A stretch of 44,293 bases of DNA from Pseudomonas syringae pv. cilantro (lineage in GTDB: Bacteria > Pseudomonadota > Gammaproteobacteria > Pseudomonadales > Pseudomonadaceae). Shown here in pieces: positions 1-9,661 of this stretch (position 1 is its first letter; the number at the start of each line of letters is the position of its first letter). The translations under genes and the position numbers were made by a program. The notes under the pieces are model-generated. The model saw only the letters and a list, made by a program, of their open reading frames with translations. It made no database searches and was not told the origin of the DNA. The stretch spans positions 7,711 through 52,003 of the forward strand of contig NZ_LGLN01000014.1 in assembly GCF_001293775.1 (NCBI RefSeq), written 5' to 3'.

Positions 1-205
1 TCCCCCGGATCAGCGCCAGAGCTCAGCCGTCACTTACGTCGCAATCTGCGTTGTCAGTGCCATCGTGGTTGAAAAACGCTCTATGGCAGTGGTTGAAAGC
101 CAGGCATGACATCGTGCCGCAGCGGCCATTTGATGTAGCATGTCATGCGCTGCATCCAAACGCGTAGGTCCGAGCACCAGAAGCCAAAAATTCAGCAAAG
201 ACCTC
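1..205. other. Non-coding edge with no gene seen
   Basis: This stretch lies downstream of the minus-strand MFS-acyltransferase gene. I see no convincing reading frame. The only structure noted is a short inverted pair, GCATGACA near 105-112 and TGTCATGC near 141-148, about 28 bases apart and too weak to interpret. Confidence 0.4.
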
Positions 206-2080
206 TTATCGCACCGTCCCTCTCAGCGCTTTTACCTCTTCGCGCACGTCAACAGGCGTCGCCACATCGGCGGGAATGGGCGCACCCGCTACCAGCACCA
301 CGCGTGACCACAGGCGACGGAGCAGGTTTTTGCTCGGGTCGCGACTGAAGAAGCTGCCCCACAGCCCCTGTAAAGCCATCGGGATCACTGGCACCGGGGT
401 TTCCTGGATGATGCGGCTCATGCCGCTCTTGAAACCGCTGATTTCGCCGTCGGTGGTCAGTTTGCCTTCCGGGAAGATACACACCAGTTCGCCTTCTGCG
501 AGGTGCTGGGCGATGCGCTTGAACGATTGCTCATAGATGTCCATGTCTTCGTTACGCCCGGCAATCGGGATGGTCCCGGCAGTGCGGAAGATGAAGTTGA
601 GCACCGGCAACTGGTAGATCTTGTAATACATGACAAACCGGATCGGTCGCCGCACTGCCCCGGCAATGAGCAGCGCATCGACAAAAGAAACGTGATTACA
701 GACCAGCAGCGCTGCGCCTTCATCAGGGATCTGACTCAGATTGCGGTGCTCGACCCGGTACATGGAATGGCCGAGCAGCCAGATCATGAAGCGCATGGTG
801 AATTCGGGGACGATTTTGAAGATATAGATGTTCACCGCGCTATTCATCAGCGAGACCACGAGGAATAACTGTGGAATCGACAGTTTGGCAACGCTCAGCA
901 GCAAGATCGAAACAATCGCCGAGACCACCATGAACAGCGCATTGAGAATGTTGTTGGCGGCAATCACGCGTGAGCGCTCTTTGACGGGCGTGCGTGACTG
1001 GATCAGCGCGTACAGCGGCACAATATAAAAGCCGCCGAACACGCCGATGCCCAGAATATCGAACAGCACCCGCCAGCCCTGCCCCGAGGAAAGCACGGCC
1101 AGCCAGTCGTTGGCCTGCACGTTCTGCGGGAAACCGCCCGAATGCCACCACAGCAACAGACCAAAAATCGTCAGCCCCATCGAGCCGAACGGCACCAGCC
1201 CGATCTCGACCTTGTGCCCGGACAATCGCTCGCAGAGCAGCGAGCCCAGGGCGATGCCGATGGAGAAAACAGTGAGGATCAGCGTGACGACGGTTTCGTC
1301 CCCATACATCCACTCCTTGGCGTAAGCCGGGATCTGCGTCAGGTAAATCGCGCCGACAAACCAGAACCATGAATTGCCGACAATCGAGCGCGAAACCGCA
1401 GGGGTCTGCCCCAGGCCCATACGCAAGGTCGCCCAGGACTGAGTGAAGATGTTCCAGTTGAGCTTCATTTCCGGCGCAGCAGCGGCGGCGCGCGGAATGC
1501 CGAAGCTGGCCAGGAAACCCAGGCAGGCCACCAGCACGATCGCGGCCGAGACTATCCCGGCATAGTGCGACGAAGACATCATCACCCCGGCGCTGATGGT
1601 GCCGGCCAGAATCGCCAGAAAGGTGCCCATCTCGACCAGCGCGTTACCCCCGACCAACTCGGTTTCGCGCAGGTGCTGCGGCAGAATCGAATACTTGACC
1701 GGCCCGAACAACGCCGAATGCGTGCCCATCGCGAACAGCGCCGCCAGCATCAATGCCAGGTGATTGAACAGAAAGCCCGTCGCACCGACCGCCATAATGA
1801 CGATCTCGCAAAACTTGATGATCCGGATCAGCGTGTCCTTGGGGTATTTCTCACCGAACTGCCCGGCCAGCGCCGAGAACAGAAAGAACGGCAGGATGAA
1901 CAGCAAGGCACACAGATTGACGTAGACCGAGCGATCGCCATCGATGCTCAGTTTGTAAAGAATGGCGAGGATCAATGACTGCTTGAAGATGTTGTCATTG
2001 AACGCGCCAAGGGACTGGGTGACGAAAAACGGCAGGAAACGGCGTTTCCCGAGCAGGCTGAATTGTGACTGTTGGCTCAT
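206..2080 (-). CDS. MFS transporter fused to 1-acylglycerophosphate acyltransferase (LplT-PlsC type)
   Basis: A 624-residue inner-membrane fusion. Residues about 10-400 form a 12-helix major facilitator domain resembling LplT, the lysophospholipid flippase. The C-terminal 200 residues are a PlsC acyltransferase with the catalytic NHVSFVD (HX4D) motif, the FPEGKLTTDG motif and a GFKSG stretch. The likely role is inward movement and re-acylation of lysophospholipids, by analogy with LplT plus Aas; unlike Aas, no AMP-binding acyl-ACP synthetase domain follows. The frame is open 61 codons further upstream, but the start MSQQSQF at 2080 is preferred: the MFS domain begins right after it and CAGGA lies upstream. 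It is divergent from the sensor kinase gene at 2322 across a 241-bp gap. The family assignment is secure; the substrate is inferred. Confidence 0.85.
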   Translation of the reverse strand: MSQQSQFSLLGKRRFLPFFVTQSLGAFNDNIFKQSLILAILYKLSIDGDRSVYVNLCALLFILPFFLFSALAGQFGEKYPKDTLIRIIKFCEIVIMAVGATGFLFNHLALMLAALFAMGTHSALFGPVKYSILPQHLRETELVGGNALVEMGTFLAILAGTISAGVMMSSSHYAGIVSAAIVLVACLGFLASFGIPRAAAAAPEMKLNWNIFTQSWATLRMGLGQTPAVSRSIVGNSWFWFVGAIYLTQIPAYAKEWMYGDETVVTLILTVFSIGIALGSLLCERLSGHKVEIGLVPFGSMGLTIFGLLLWWHSGGFPQNVQANDWLAVLSSGQGWRVLFDILGIGVFGGFYIVPLYALIQSRTPVKERSRVIAANNILNALFMVVSAIVSILLLSVAKLSIPQLFLVVSLMNSAVNIYIFKIVPEFTMRFMIWLLGHSMYRVEHRNLSQIPDEGAALLVCNHVSFVDALLIAGAVRRPIRFVMYYKIYQLPVLNFIFRTAGTIPIAGRNEDMDIYEQSFKRIAQHLAEGELVCIFPEGKLTTDGEISGFKSGMSRIIQETPVPVIPMALQGLWGSFFSRDPSKNLLRRLWSRVVLVAGAPIPADVATPVDVREEVKALRGTVR

Positions 2081-2321
2081 CGTCAGTGGTCCTGAGAGGC
2101 TGGGGAGAACTGACGCAGCGGCCAATCCGAAGCATATTGAAGACGTAAGTCCGACGAATGTCGATAGGACATTTCCGTTTAGACGGTAGCTGCCACGATT
2201 CTTGGTCTCGCCTGCTGCGCGACAAGGCTGCGACACCCCGCCACGCTCGACCTTGGTCGACAAAGACGAACCGTGTGCATCGTGCGAGACTGCGCGCTAT
2301 TGATACGGTGTGGAATCTGAT

Positions 2322-5300
2322 ATGTCGCTGTCCAGCGGGCTGATCGCGGCCGTTGCTCTGTCCTATATGGCCATCATGTTTGCCATCGCCTTTTATGGCG
2401 ACCGCTACAGCGCGTCGCTGCGCCCGACCATGCGCGCCTGGGTTTACAGTCTGTCGCTGGCGGTCTATTGCACGAGCTGGACATTTTTCGGCGCAGTGGG
2501 TCAGGCCGCCGAGCAGCTCTGGTCGTTCCTGCCGATTTATCTGGGCCCGATCGTGCTGATGGTACTGGCGCCCTGGGTGCTGCAGAAGATGGTGCTGATC
2601 AGCAAACAGGAAAACATCACCTCCATTGCCGACTTCATCGCGGCGCGCTATGGCAAGTCTCAATCCCTCGCGGTGATGGTGGCGCTGATCTGTCTGATCG
2701 GCATGCTGCCGTACATCGCGCTGCAACTGAAAGGCATTGTGCTGGGCGTGAACATCCTGATTGGTGCGGTGGCGGACTCGACCGGTACTCGCGCTCAGGA
2801 CACCGCGCTGGTGGTCTCGCTGATCCTCGCGCTGTTCACCATCGTTTTCGGCGCACGTAATCTGGACGTCACCGAACACCATCGCGGCATGGTGCTGGCC
2901 ATCGCCTTCGAGGCGCTGGTCAAGCTGTTCGCGTTCATGGCAGTCGGTGTGTTCGTCACCTTCGGCCTGTATGACGGCTTCGATGACCTGTTCAATCAGG
3001 CAAAACTCGCTCCGCGGCTGGAGGAATACTGGCAAGACACGGTCAACTGGCCGTCGATGTTCGTGCAGACCGGCGTGGCAATGATGGCGATCGTCTGCCT
3101 GCCTCGGCAGTTTCACGTCACAGTGGTGGAAAACATCGAGCCGCAGGACCTGAACCTCGCCAAATGGGTGTTTCCGGCCTATCTGGCGCTGGCGGCTTTG
3201 TTTGTGGTGCCGATTGCGCTGGCCGGGCAAATGCTGCTACCGGATTCCATCATGCCCGACTCGTTCGTGATCAGCCTGCCGCTGGCCCATGCCCACCCGT
3301 CGCTGGCCTTGCTGGCGTTTATCGGCGGCGCGTCGGCGGCGACAGGCATGGTGATCGTTGCCTGCGTGGCGCTGTCGACCATGATTTCCAACGACATGCT
3401 GCTGCCCTGGCTGCTGCGTCGCAAGAATACCGAGCGGCCGTTCGAAGCGTTTCGTCACTGGATGCTGACGGTCCGGCGCGTCAGTATCGTGATGATCCTG
3501 CTGCTGGCCTATGTCAGCTACCGGATGCTGGGCTCGACGGCCAGCCTGGCCACCATCGGCCAGATCGCTTTCGCCGCAATCACCCAGCTGGCACCGGCGA
3601 TGTTCGGCGCCCTGTACTGGAAACAGGCCAATCGCCGGGGCGTATTTGCGGGCCTGGCAGCCGGTATCTTCATCTGGTTCTACACTCTCGTGCTGCCGGT
3701 CGCTGCGCACGGCATGGGCTGGTCACTGGGTACTTTCCCGCTGCTGGAATGGCTGCACAGCAACCCGCTCGATCTGCCTATATCACCCATGACCCAAGGC
3801 GTGGTGTTGTCGATGGCCGGCAATTGCACGCTGTTCGCCTGGGTGTCGATGCTGTCGCGTACACGGGTGACAGAGCACTGGCAGGCCGGGCGCTTCATCG
3901 GTCAGATCACTCAGGAGCGTGATTACACACGTCCACTGTTGGCGGTACAGATCGAAGACCTGCTGAGTCTTTCAGCGCGCTTCGTCGGCGAAGACCGTGC
4001 CCGGCAGAGCTTCGTGCGCTTCGCCGAACGACAGGGCAAGAGCTTCAACCCCAGCCAGAACGCCGACAGCGAATGGATCGCCCACACCGAACGACTGCTG
4101 GCAGGCGTTCTGGGCACGTCGTCGACGCGGGCGGTGGTCAAGGCCGCCATCGAAGGCCGTGACATGCAACTTGAAGACGTGGTGCGTATCGCCGATGAAG
4201 CGTCCGAGGTCCTGCAATTCAACCGCGCACTGCTGCAAGGCGCCATCGAAAACATCACCCAGGGCATCAGCGTGGTCGATCAGTCATTGCGGCTGGTGGC
4301 CTGGAATCGGCGCTACCTTGAGCTATTCAATTATCCCGAAGGCTTGATCGGCGTCGGTCGGCCGATTGCCGACATCATTCGTTACAACGCCGAGCGCGGG
4401 CTGTGCGGGCCGGGCGAAGCGGAAGTTCACGTTGCACGACGCCTGCACTGGATGCGCCAGGGCCGCGCTCACACGTCGGAACGGCTGTTTCCCAACGGCC
4501 AGGTGATCGAACTGATCGGCAACCCGATGCCGGGCGGCGGGTTTGTCATGAGTTTCACCGACATTACCGAGTTTCGTGCGGCAGAGCAGGCCCTCAAGGG
4601 CGTCAATGAAAGCCTGGAACAACGCGTAACCACACGCACCCACGAGCTGTCGCAACTCAATCAGGCGCTGACCGAAGCCAAGGGTATTGCCGAAACCGCC
4701 AACGAGTCGAAAACCCGCTTTCTTGCCGCTGTCAGTCACGACCTGATGCAGCCGCTGAACGCTGCCCGGCTGTTTTCCGCAGCCCTCTCTCATCAGCAAG
4801 ACAGCCTTTCCGATGAGGCTCAGCAACTGGTCCGGCACCTGGACAGCTCGTTGCGATCGGCGGAAGACCTGATCAGCGACCTGCTGGACATTTCCCGTCT
4901 CGAAAACGGCAAGATTACCCCGGACTGCCAGCCGTTTCCGCTCAACGCGCTGTTTGACACCCTCGGCGCCGAGTTCAAGGCACTGGCTCAGGAGCAAGGT
5001 CTGAGCTTTCGCGTCAGAGGCAGCTCGTTGCGTGTCGACAGTGATATCAAACTGCTGCGCCGCGTGCTGCAAAATTTTCTGACCAATGCTTTCCGTTACG
5101 CCAAAGGCCCGATTTTGCTGGGCGTCAGGCGTTGTGGCGACAGCCTGAGCCTTGAGGTCTGGGACCGGGGGCCGGGTATTCCGGAAGACAAACGCCAAGT
5201 GATATTCGAGGAATTCAAACGCCTCGACAGCCACAAGACCCACGCAGCGAAGGGCCTGGGTCTGGGACTGGCGATTGCCGATGGCTTGTGCCGGATTCTC

Positions 5301-5795
5301 GAGCATCCGTTGCAGGTGCGTTCATGGACCGGCAAAGGCAGCGTGTTCAGCGTACGGGTGCCGCTGGCAACCGCTCAGGCGCCGATGCCTGCCATACAGG
5401 CTGACATCGCCCGCCCGGCGCTGAATGGCACGCAGGTGCTGTGCATCGACAATGAGGACAGCATCCTGATCGGCATGACCAGCCTGTTGTCCCGCTGGGG
5501 TTGTCAGGTCTGGACCGCGCGCAACCGTCAGGAATGCGAAACACTGCTGAACAACGGCTTGCGTCCGCAGATTGCCCTGGTGGACTACCACCTGGATGAG
5601 GGTGAAACCGGTACTGAACTGATGGCCTGGCTACGCACTCGTCTGGGCCAGCCCGTACCGGGCGTACTGATCAGCGCCGATGGCCGTCCCGAGCTGATTG
5701 CCCAGGTGCATGCCGCAGGCCTCGACTACCTGCCCAAGCCGGTCAAACCTGCAGCACTGCGAGCCCTGTTGAGTCGGCATGTCAGTCTGGAGTAA
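2322..5795 (+). CDS. crbS: SLC5/STAC-linked hybrid sensor histidine kinase, CrbS/MxtR type
   Basis: A 1157-residue hybrid kinase. Residues 1 to about 500 are a sodium:solute symporter (SLC5/PutP-like) domain with about 13 membrane segments. A STAC-like linker follows (about 545-580), then a PAS domain (about 640-740) and a coiled coil. The HisKA domain has phospho-acceptor His806 in AVSHDLMQPLN. The HATPase domain has NFLTNAFRYA, DRGPGIP and GLGLGLAIADG, and a receiver domain follows with phospho-acceptor Asp1088 in LVDYHLDEG. In Pseudomonas, CrbS/MxtR works with the response regulator CrbR/ErdR to control acetate and short-chain carbon use; no such regulator gene is adjacent here. A GTG at 2310 would add four residues, but the ATG at 2322 is more typical. 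CbrA is related but shorter and lacks the C-terminal receiver, so the CrbS assignment is favoured. Confidence 0.85.
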   Translation: MSLSSGLIAAVALSYMAIMFAIAFYGDRYSASLRPTMRAWVYSLSLAVYCTSWTFFGAVGQAAEQLWSFLPIYLGPIVLMVLAPWVLQKMVLISKQENITSIADFIAARYGKSQSLAVMVALICLIGMLPYIALQLKGIVLGVNILIGAVADSTGTRAQDTALVVSLILALFTIVFGARNLDVTEHHRGMVLAIAFEALVKLFAFMAVGVFVTFGLYDGFDDLFNQAKLAPRLEEYWQDTVNWPSMFVQTGVAMMAIVCLPRQFHVTVVENIEPQDLNLAKWVFPAYLALAALFVVPIALAGQMLLPDSIMPDSFVISLPLAHAHPSLALLAFIGGASAATGMVIVACVALSTMISNDMLLPWLLRRKNTERPFEAFRHWMLTVRRVSIVMILLLAYVSYRMLGSTASLATIGQIAFAAITQLAPAMFGALYWKQANRRGVFAGLAAGIFIWFYTLVLPVAAHGMGWSLGTFPLLEWLHSNPLDLPISPMTQGVVLSMAGNCTLFAWVSMLSRTRVTEHWQAGRFIGQITQERDYTRPLLAVQIEDLLSLSARFVGEDRARQSFVRFAERQGKSFNPSQNADSEWIAHTERLLAGVLGTSSTRAVVKAAIEGRDMQLEDVVRIADEASEVLQFNRALLQGAIENITQGISVVDQSLRLVAWNRRYLELFNYPEGLIGVGRPIADIIRYNAERGLCGPGEAEVHVARRLHWMRQGRAHTSERLFPNGQVIELIGNPMPGGGFVMSFTDITEFRAAEQALKGVNESLEQRVTTRTHELSQLNQALTEAKGIAETANESKTRFLAAVSHDLMQPLNAARLFSAALSHQQDSLSDEAQQLVRHLDSSLRSAEDLISDLLDISRLENGKITPDCQPFPLNALFDTLGAEFKALAQEQGLSFRVRGSSLRVDSDIKLLRRVLQNFLTNAFRYAKGPILLGVRRCGDSLSLEVWDRGPGIPEDKRQVIFEEFKRLDSHKTHAAKGLGLGLAIADGLCRILEHPLQVRSWTGKGSVFSVRVPLATAQAPMPAIQADIARPALNGTQVLCIDNEDSILIGMTSLLSRWGCQVWTARNRQECETLLNNGLRPQIALVDYHLDEGETGTELMAWLRTRLGQPVPGVLISADGRPELIAQVHAAGLDYLPKPVKPAALRALLSRHVSLE

Positions 5796-5819
5796 CGGAA
5801 ATGAACGAGAAAGGGACAA

Positions 5820-5848
5820 CGGTTGTTCGCCGTAGTGGCAAACAACCG
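5820..5848. terminator. Hairpin between convergent crbS and lpxO-like gene
   Basis: Perfect 8-bp arms CGGTTGTT and AACAACCG enclose a further GCC/GGC pairing with a GTAGT loop. It sits in the 67-bp gap between two convergent stop codons. No long T-run follows on either strand, so it is a probable bidirectional attenuator rather than a classical terminator. Confidence 0.5.
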
Positions 5849-5862
5849 GATACAACAGGGAA

Positions 5863-6801
5863 TCAGCCGAACAGCCAGTAACCCAGCAATGTCAGCACGA
5901 TAACGGCCAGCACCGGCCGCAGCACACGGTAAGCCTTGGGATTGGCACGTTTGAACTGCTTGACCTTGCCACTGAAGGTGTCGCTGAAACGCTTGCTGAA
6001 TGCATAAGCCTGATTGATCCCGCCGACTCGCTCGTCGTCCAGGTTCTGCGGTGCCGTCGCGCGCCCCAGAAACGCACTGACGCTGCGGTTCACCCGTGTC
6101 ATGAAACGATTGCTCAACGGCCGCTCGACATCACAGAACAGAATCACCCGGGTCTGGGTGGTTTCATTCTTGACCCAATGCACGTAGGTCTCGTCGAACA
6201 TGACGTCCTGCCCGTCGCGCCAGGCGTACTCCTTGCCGTCGACGAAGATGCGGCAGGCATCGGAATTGGGTGTCGACAGGCCCAGGTGATAACGCAATGA
6301 ACCGGCAAACGGGTCGCGGTGTGGATTGAGGTGACTGTCACCCGGCAACAGGGCAAACATCGCACCTTTGACGTTGGGAATGCTGTTGACCAGTTCAACG
6401 GTCTTCGGGCACAGCGCTTCGGCGGAAGGCAGGGCCTTGTCGTACCATTTCAGGTAAAAACGCTTCCAGCCCTTCTTGAAGAACGAACCGAAACCGGCGT
6501 CGTTGTTCTTCTCCGCCGCGCGAATGTAGCCCTCGTCGAACAGGTGCATGGCTTCATCGCGAATGGTTTCCCAGTTGTCCTTGAGGATATCCAGTTCGGG
6601 AAACTTGCTGCGGTCCAGATACGGTTCGGACGGCACGCGGGAAAACAGGTACATCAATACGTTGTAGGGTGCGAACAATGCCGAATGGTTGACGAACTGC
6701 CGTAACAGGGGCAGTCGAGCCCGACCGCGCAAGTGAACGTACAGCGTGCTGCCGAGGAACAGCATCAGGATCGATGCCTTGGCAACAAATGAAAGGGTCA
6801 T
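5863..6801 (-). CDS. lpxO: Aspartyl/asparaginyl beta-hydroxylase family, lipid A 2-hydroxylase-like
   Basis: A 312-residue protein with N- and C-terminal hydrophobic segments (about 5-25 and 290-310) flanking an iron/2-oxoglutarate oxygenase domain. The metal-binding pattern is visible as HLNPHRDPF (the HxD pair) and a later VHWVKNE histidine, followed by QTRVILFCD with an arginine suited to 2-oxoglutarate. LpxO enzymes hydroxylate the secondary acyl chain of lipid A at carbon 2. Pseudomonads usually carry two paralogues; which one this is cannot be settled from the window. It lies 175 bp downstream of cysK on the same strand and converges with crbS. The specific lipid A role is by family resemblance, since related hydroxylases have other substrates. 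Confidence 0.75.
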   Translation of the reverse strand: MTLSFVAKASILMLFLGSTLYVHLRGRARLPLLRQFVNHSALFAPYNVLMYLFSRVPSEPYLDRSKFPELDILKDNWETIRDEAMHLFDEGYIRAAEKNNDAGFGSFFKKGWKRFYLKWYDKALPSAEALCPKTVELVNSIPNVKGAMFALLPGDSHLNPHRDPFAGSLRYHLGLSTPNSDACRIFVDGKEYAWRDGQDVMFDETYVHWVKNETTQTRVILFCDVERPLSNRFMTRVNRSVSAFLGRATAPQNLDDERVGGINQAYAFSKRFSDTFSGKVKQFKRANPKAYRVLRPVLAVIVLTLLGYWLFG

Positions 6802-6976
6802 GAAGCTCTCCTTGAAGCGGGCGTATAACGCCGAACGTCACGCGGGCAGTGGCAATGCATGATCTGAATGACGGGCCACAGTCGCTGGCAATAAGGATAA
6901 TCGCCGTGCGCCGGAGCAAGCTGGTCATCATAAACCCTTGCGCTGCCCGCATGAAGTACACACATGCGAAGATGTG

Positions 6977-7951
6977 TTACTGCGCCAGTTCCTGCTCGGT
7001 GAACAGATCGCTGAACAGCATGCTCGACAGGTAGCGCTCGCCGGAGTCCGGCAGGATCACGACGATGGTCTTGCCCTGCATCTCGGGCTTCTCAGCCAGA
7101 CGGACGGCCGCCGCCATTGCCGCGCCGCAGGAGATCCCGCAGAGTATGCCCTCCTCCTGCATCAGACGCCGGGCCATGGCTTTGGCCTCGTCATCGGTGA
7201 CGCGCTCGACACGGTCGACCATCGACAGATCAAGGTTTTTCGGAATGAAGCCTGCGCCGATCCCTTGAATCTTGTGCGGGTTCGGCGTGATCTCCTGACC
7301 AGCCAGCGCCTGAGTGATGATCGGCGAACCGTCGGGCTCGACCGCAACTGACAGAATCGGCTTGCCAGCGGTGTTCTTGATATAACGGGAGATACCGGTG
7401 ATAGTGCCGCCGGTGCCGACACCAGCGACCAGCACATCGATCGTGCCGTCGGTGTCGGACCATATTTCCGGACCGGTGGTTTTCTCATGAATGGCCGGGT
7501 TGGCCGGGTTCTCGAACTGCGCAGGCATGAAATATTTTTCCGGGTCGCCGGCCAGCAGCTCTTCGGCTTTGGCAATCGCACCTTTCATCCCTTTGCCAGG
7601 CTCGGTGAGCACCAATTCCGCTCCCAGCGCCTTGAGTACCTTGCGACGTTCTATGCTCATGGAAGCAGGCATGGTCAGCACCAGTTTATAGCCACGGGCG
7701 GCGGCCACAAATGCCAGGCCGATCCCGGTGTTGCCGGAGGTAGGTTCGACAATGGTCATGCCCGGCTTGAGCCTGCCGCTGCTTTCGGCATCCCAGATCA
7801 TGCTGGCGCCGATACGGCACTTGACGGAATAGCCCGGATTACGCCCTTCGATCTTGGCCAGAATGGTGACACCACGCGGCGCGAGACGGTTGATCTGCAC
7901 CAATGGCGTGTTGCCGATGGAATGGGCGTTATCAGCGTAAATACGGCTCAT
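6977..7951 (-). CDS. cysK: Cysteine synthase A (O-acetylserine sulfhydrylase)
   Basis: A 324-residue PLP enzyme that makes cysteine from O-acetylserine and sulfide in the cytoplasm. The PLP lysine is in [11 protein letters not shown] near residue 45. The substrate loop TSGNTG and the phosphate-binding GTGGTITG loop are both present, as is a C-terminal GISCGAA stretch. The length and the SVKCRIG context fit CysK better than CysM. The start MSRIYADN at 7951 is chosen because AAGGACA lies 7-13 bases upstream; the frame extends six codons further without a good ribosome site. It is divergent from the DUF748 gene at 8076 across 124 bp. Confidence 0.93.
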   Translation of the reverse strand: MSRIYADNAHSIGNTPLVQINRLAPRGVTILAKIEGRNPGYSVKCRIGASMIWDAESSGRLKPGMTIVEPTSGNTGIGLAFVAAARGYKLVLTMPASMSIERRKVLKALGAELVLTEPGKGMKGAIAKAEELLAGDPEKYFMPAQFENPANPAIHEKTTGPEIWSDTDGTIDVLVAGVGTGGTITGISRYIKNTAGKPILSVAVEPDGSPIITQALAGQEITPNPHKIQGIGAGFIPKNLDLSMVDRVERVTDDEAKAMARRLMQEEGILCGISCGAAMAAAVRLAEKPEMQGKTIVVILPDSGERYLSSMLFSDLFTEQELAQ

Positions 7952-8075
7952 GATGGTGTCCTTGCACATCGGTTAAAAAACAAAGCCTATGCCGCCAGCC
8001 CATGGGCGTCCAGTCTGAGCGAACGGATCAGCGCGCGCGCAGTCAATCCTTCCATTGAAACAGGAGACTCATGTC

Positions 8076-9143
8076 ATGAAACGTCGCTACAGCTGGCCGC
8101 TATGGACGCTGGCCGCTCTGGTCGTACTGCTGATCGCCCTCAATATTGCCCTGCCTTATCTGGTACGCGACTACCTTAACGACAAGCTCGCCGACATGGG
8201 CGACTACCGAGGTCAGATCACTGACGTCGACCTGGCGCTGTGGCGCGGGGCCTATCGGATCAAGGGGCTGAAGATCGTCAAGACCGACGGCAAAGTCCCG
8301 GTGCCCTTTGTCGACGCACCGATGATCGAACTGGCAGTCAGCTGGAAATCGCTGTGGAACGACCACGCCGTGGTGGCAGAGGCACTGTTCACCGATCCGC
8401 AGATCAACTTCGTTGACGGCGGCAATAACAAGCAAGCGTCACAGACCGGTCAGGGCACCGACTGGCGTACGCAAATGAACAAGCTGTTGCCGATCACCCT
8501 CAACGAATTGCGGATCAGCAACGGAAAAATCACCTTCAATAACTTCAGCTCGACGCCCAAAGTGACCATCGATGCGGACCAGGTCAATGCCAGCTTCTAT
8601 AACCTGACCAACGTGGTGGACGTCGAGGGCAACCGCGACGCCGAGTTCAAAGGCAAGGCGCGCCTGCTGGGCCACGCCAGCCTGGAAAGCACGGCCAAAT
8701 TCGATCCGTTCAGCAACTTTGAAGATTTCGACTTCCGCCTGCGTGCCACCGGTATCCAGCTCAAGAAGCTCAATGACTTCTCGTCAGCCTATGGCAAGTT
8801 CGACTTCAACGCCGGTAATGGCGATATCGTGATCGAGGCGCAGGCCAACAAGGGTCAGCTCAGCGGCTACATCAAACCGTTGCTGCGTAATGTCGATGTC
8901 TTCAACTGGCAACAGGACGTCGAAAGCAAGGACAAAGGCCTGTTCCGCTCGGTCTGGGAAGCGCTGGTGGGCACCAGCGAAACCGTGCTGAAAAACCAGC
9001 GCGAAAACCAGTTCGCTACCCGTGTCGACCTCAGCGGCAATGTCCACCAACAGGACATCAGCGGCTTCCAGGCCTTTTGGCAGATTCTGCGTAATGCGTT
9101 CGTTCAGGCGTTCAATGCGCGGTATGAGAGCAGCAAGGGGTGA
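8076..9143 (+). CDS. DUF748 (AsmA-like) envelope protein
   Basis: A 355-residue protein with an N-terminal membrane anchor (about residues 8-28, WTLAALVVLLIALNIALPYL) and a beta-rich body typical of DUF748, a family related to the AsmA/TamB-like bridge proteins. It is probably anchored in the inner membrane and faces the periplasm; no substrate can be read from the sequence. The start at 8076 has CAGGAG nine bases upstream. An overlapping ATG at 8071 opens only a two-codon frame (ATGTCATGA) directly after the same Shine-Dalgarno, so 8076 is the real start. Confidence 0.7.
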   Translation: MKRRYSWPLWTLAALVVLLIALNIALPYLVRDYLNDKLADMGDYRGQITDVDLALWRGAYRIKGLKIVKTDGKVPVPFVDAPMIELAVSWKSLWNDHAVVAEALFTDPQINFVDGGNNKQASQTGQGTDWRTQMNKLLPITLNELRISNGKITFNNFSSTPKVTIDADQVNASFYNLTNVVDVEGNRDAEFKGKARLLGHASLESTAKFDPFSNFEDFDFRLRATGIQLKKLNDFSSAYGKFDFNAGNGDIVIEAQANKGQLSGYIKPLLRNVDVFNWQQDVESKDKGLFRSVWEALVGTSETVLKNQRENQFATRVDLSGNVHQQDISGFQAFWQILRNAFVQAFNARYESSKG

Positions 9144-9148
9144 ACAGG

Positions 9149-9166
9149 CTGAGCACCAAAGCTCAG
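9149..9166. terminator. Small hairpin between convergent DUF748 gene and arsC
   Basis: CTGAGC and GCTCAG flank a six-base loop just after the DUF748 stop codon. The stem is short and there is no T-run, so it is weak evidence for a shared attenuator. Confidence 0.3.
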
Positions 9167-9212
9167 GCAAATGAAATGGCTAAGGCCCTGTACTGACGTT
9201 ACCCGTGCGGGT

Positions 9213-9635
9213 TCAAACCTTGCGGCCCTGCTCATCGACGATGACTTGCCCGTCTTCTTTTACGAAACTGCCGCGCTGCTTGTGCGGCAGCAGGTCAAGA
9301 ACCGCCTCTGACGGACGACACAAGCGTGTGCCCAAAGGCGTTACAACGATGGGGCGGTTGATCAGGATGGGATGAGCCATCATCGCATCGATAAGCTGCT
9401 CATCGGCGAGTGACTCATCGCCCAATCCCAGCGCCTCGTAGGGAGTGCCCTTGATACGAAGCAGCGCTCGCGCACCGGTCCCCATCTCGGCAAGCAGCCT
9501 GACAAGCGTGGCGCGATCAGGCGGCGTCTTCAGGTACTCGATGACTGTCGGCTCGTCTCCGCTGTTGCGGATCAGTTCCAGCGTGTTGCGAGAGGTGCCA
9601 CATTGCGGGTTGTGGTAGATCGTGATCTGACTCAT
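9213..9635 (-). CDS. arsC: Arsenate reductase, glutaredoxin-coupled ArsC family
   Basis: A 140-residue thioredoxin-fold protein. The active-site cysteine is in NPQCGTSRNTLELI (residue 12), the signature of the glutaredoxin-dependent ArsC class, which reduces arsenate to arsenite. The HPILINRPIVVT segment carries a further arginine characteristic of the family. There is no arsR, arsB or arsH nearby, so it is not in a standard ars operon. It starts downstream of, and in the same direction as, a DUF4160/DUF2442 pair with a 26-bp gap, and may be co-transcribed with it. Family members without arsenate activity (YffB-like) exist, so the substrate is likely but not proven. Confidence 0.85.
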   Translation of the reverse strand: MSQITIYHNPQCGTSRNTLELIRNSGDEPTVIEYLKTPPDRATLVRLLAEMGTGARALLRIKGTPYEALGLGDESLADEQLIDAMMAHPILINRPIVVTPLGTRLCRPSEAVLDLLPHKQRGSFVKEDGQVIVDEQGRKV

Positions 9636-9661
9636 CTGCTGTACCCTTAGGGTCTCCAGAA

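Noticed and set aside
1995..3230. A 411-codon minus-strand frame across the start of crbS
   Set aside because: It overlaps the start of the acyltransferase fusion, the divergent promoter region and the SLC5 domain of crbS, and has a repetitive Gln/His/Arg-rich composition.
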